Below, in pieces: positions 63,422 to 64,000 of a DNA stretch of 64,000 nt. Positions within the stretch are counted from its first letter, which is position 1. The number at the start of each line of letters is the position of its first letter. A program made the translations under genes and the position numbers. Origin of the DNA: Alphaproteobacteria bacterium (GTDB taxonomy: Bacteria > Pseudomonadota > Alphaproteobacteria > UBA8366); contig JAJFJD010000001.1 of assembly GCA_021774335.1 (NCBI GenBank), positions 62,001 through 126,000 on the forward strand, read 5' to 3'. The notes beneath the pieces are model-generated. The model searched no databases, was not told where the DNA came from, and saw nothing but the letters and a program-made list of their open reading frames with translations.

Positions 63422-64000
63422 GCGAGGTTTGACGCCAACCACCGTTCAGCATGCTCGACGGAAACACCCTTTCGCGCGGCGTAGTCTTTGAGTTGATCCC
63501 GGCCGATCTTGCCGATGCCGAAATAACGCGAATCCGGATGCCAAAAGTAAAAGCCTGAAACCGACGATGCCGGCATCATCGCGAAGCTGTCGGTCAGCGA
63601 GATCGACGCATTTTTCTCGGCGTCCAGCAGATCGAACAAGAGGCGCTTTTCGGTATGGTCCGGGCAGGCCGGATACCCAGGTGCCGGACGAATCCCTTGA
63701 TAGCGCTCCTTTATGAGTGCCTCGTTGTCCAATGCCTCGTCCGGCACATATCCCCAGAATTCCTTGCGCACGCGTTCGTGCATGCGCTCCGCAAAAGCTT
63801 CGGCGAACCGGTCCGCGATTGCCTTCAACAGAATGTCGTTGTAGTCGTCGTGATTGCTCTGGAAATCCTTCAACCGGTCTTCGATCCGCAACCCGGCCGT
63901 CACAGCAAATCCGCCGATATAGTCGGCAACGCCGCTGTCCTTCGGCGCAACGAAATCGGCAAGAGAGTAATTGAACCGGCCGTCCCGCTTGGCCATCTGC
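63418..64000 (-). CDS. metH: Methionine synthase MetH, C-terminal part (cut by window)
   Basis: Cobalamin-dependent methionine synthase; only about the last 194 residues are in the window and the frame is open at the right edge (the ATG at 63996 is internal). What is visible is the AdoMet activation domain: [34 protein letters not shown], the SAM-binding [15 protein letters not shown], and [18 protein letters not shown]. This domain remethylates oxidised cob(II)alamin. The B12-, folate- and homocysteine-binding parts lie beyond the edge. Confidence 0.95.
   Translation of the reverse strand, partial: QMAKRDGRFNYSLADFVAPKDSGVADYIGGFAVTAGLRIEDRLKDFQSNHDDYNDILLKAIADRFAEAFAERMHERVRKEFWGYVPDEALDNEALIKERYQGIRPAPGYPACPDHTEKRLLFDLLDAEKNASISLTDSFAMMPASSVSGFYFWHPDSRYFGIGKIGRDQLKDYAARKGVSVEHAERWLASNLA

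Overview
This 64 kb window looks like an ordinary stretch of alphaproteobacterial chromosome at high GC. The class is suggested by the SspB type, the dcw order ending lpxC-bamD-recN-ligA, the FtsZ with a long linker and C-terminal peptide, RHH_4 and DUF6134 proteins, and CtrA-like boxes. An environmental Rhodospirillales-type organism is a reasonable guess, but the sequence does not prove the order. Coding density is high. I see no tRNA, rRNA, insertion sequence, prophage or CRISPR array.

Layout. 1-5.5 kb, plus strand: the 3' end of sspB, a PEP-mutase-like lyase, an SDR, a class I fumarase, a TfoX-like protein and a class II fumarase. 5.6-8 kb: a CheW domain fused to a globin-like domain (minus strand), an alpha/beta hydrolase and a ribbon-helix-helix protein. 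8-15.4 kb, minus strand: a giant AsmA protein, a membrane sulfatase-fold enzyme, an enoyl-CoA hydratase and a class III CoA-transferase. 15.5-26.9 kb: scattered metabolic and envelope genes (amidase, GlcD-like oxidase, DUF6134, DUF3179, a fused 5-oxoprolinase, DUF3750, a DjlA-like cochaperone, an AmiD-like amidase).

26.9-52.4 kb is the core of the window. RNase P RNA comes first, then a 420-base non-coding gap, then one long plus-strand block: mraZ-rsmH-ftsL-ftsI-murE-murF-mraY-murD-ftsW-murG-murC-murB-ddl-ftsQ-ftsA-ftsZ-lpxC-bamD-recN-ligA. Most genes overlap by 4 bases, as expected for translational coupling. Together they make lipid II, assemble the divisome, commit lipid A synthesis and assemble outer-membrane proteins. 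MurE carries the DNPR motif of meso-diaminopimelate enzymes.

52.4-64 kb: minus-strand aminopeptidase P, prmA and a UvrD-type helicase; a HtrA-like protein that has lost its catalytic triad; a CLC channel with CBS domains; a diguanylate cyclase behind a consensus CtrA box; a thioesterase; a BASS-type transporter; and the 3' end of metH, cut by the window edge.

I found no large unknown multi-gene system. The best leads are the CheW-globin fusion whose globin lacks an obvious proximal histidine; the HtrA-like pseudoprotease; three AGAACAT repeats at an exact 11-base period between rnpB and mraZ; a five-unit, 10-base-period operator over the mraZ promoter; twin 7-5-7 inverted repeats before ftsZ; and a probable CTG start for the AmiD-like gene.
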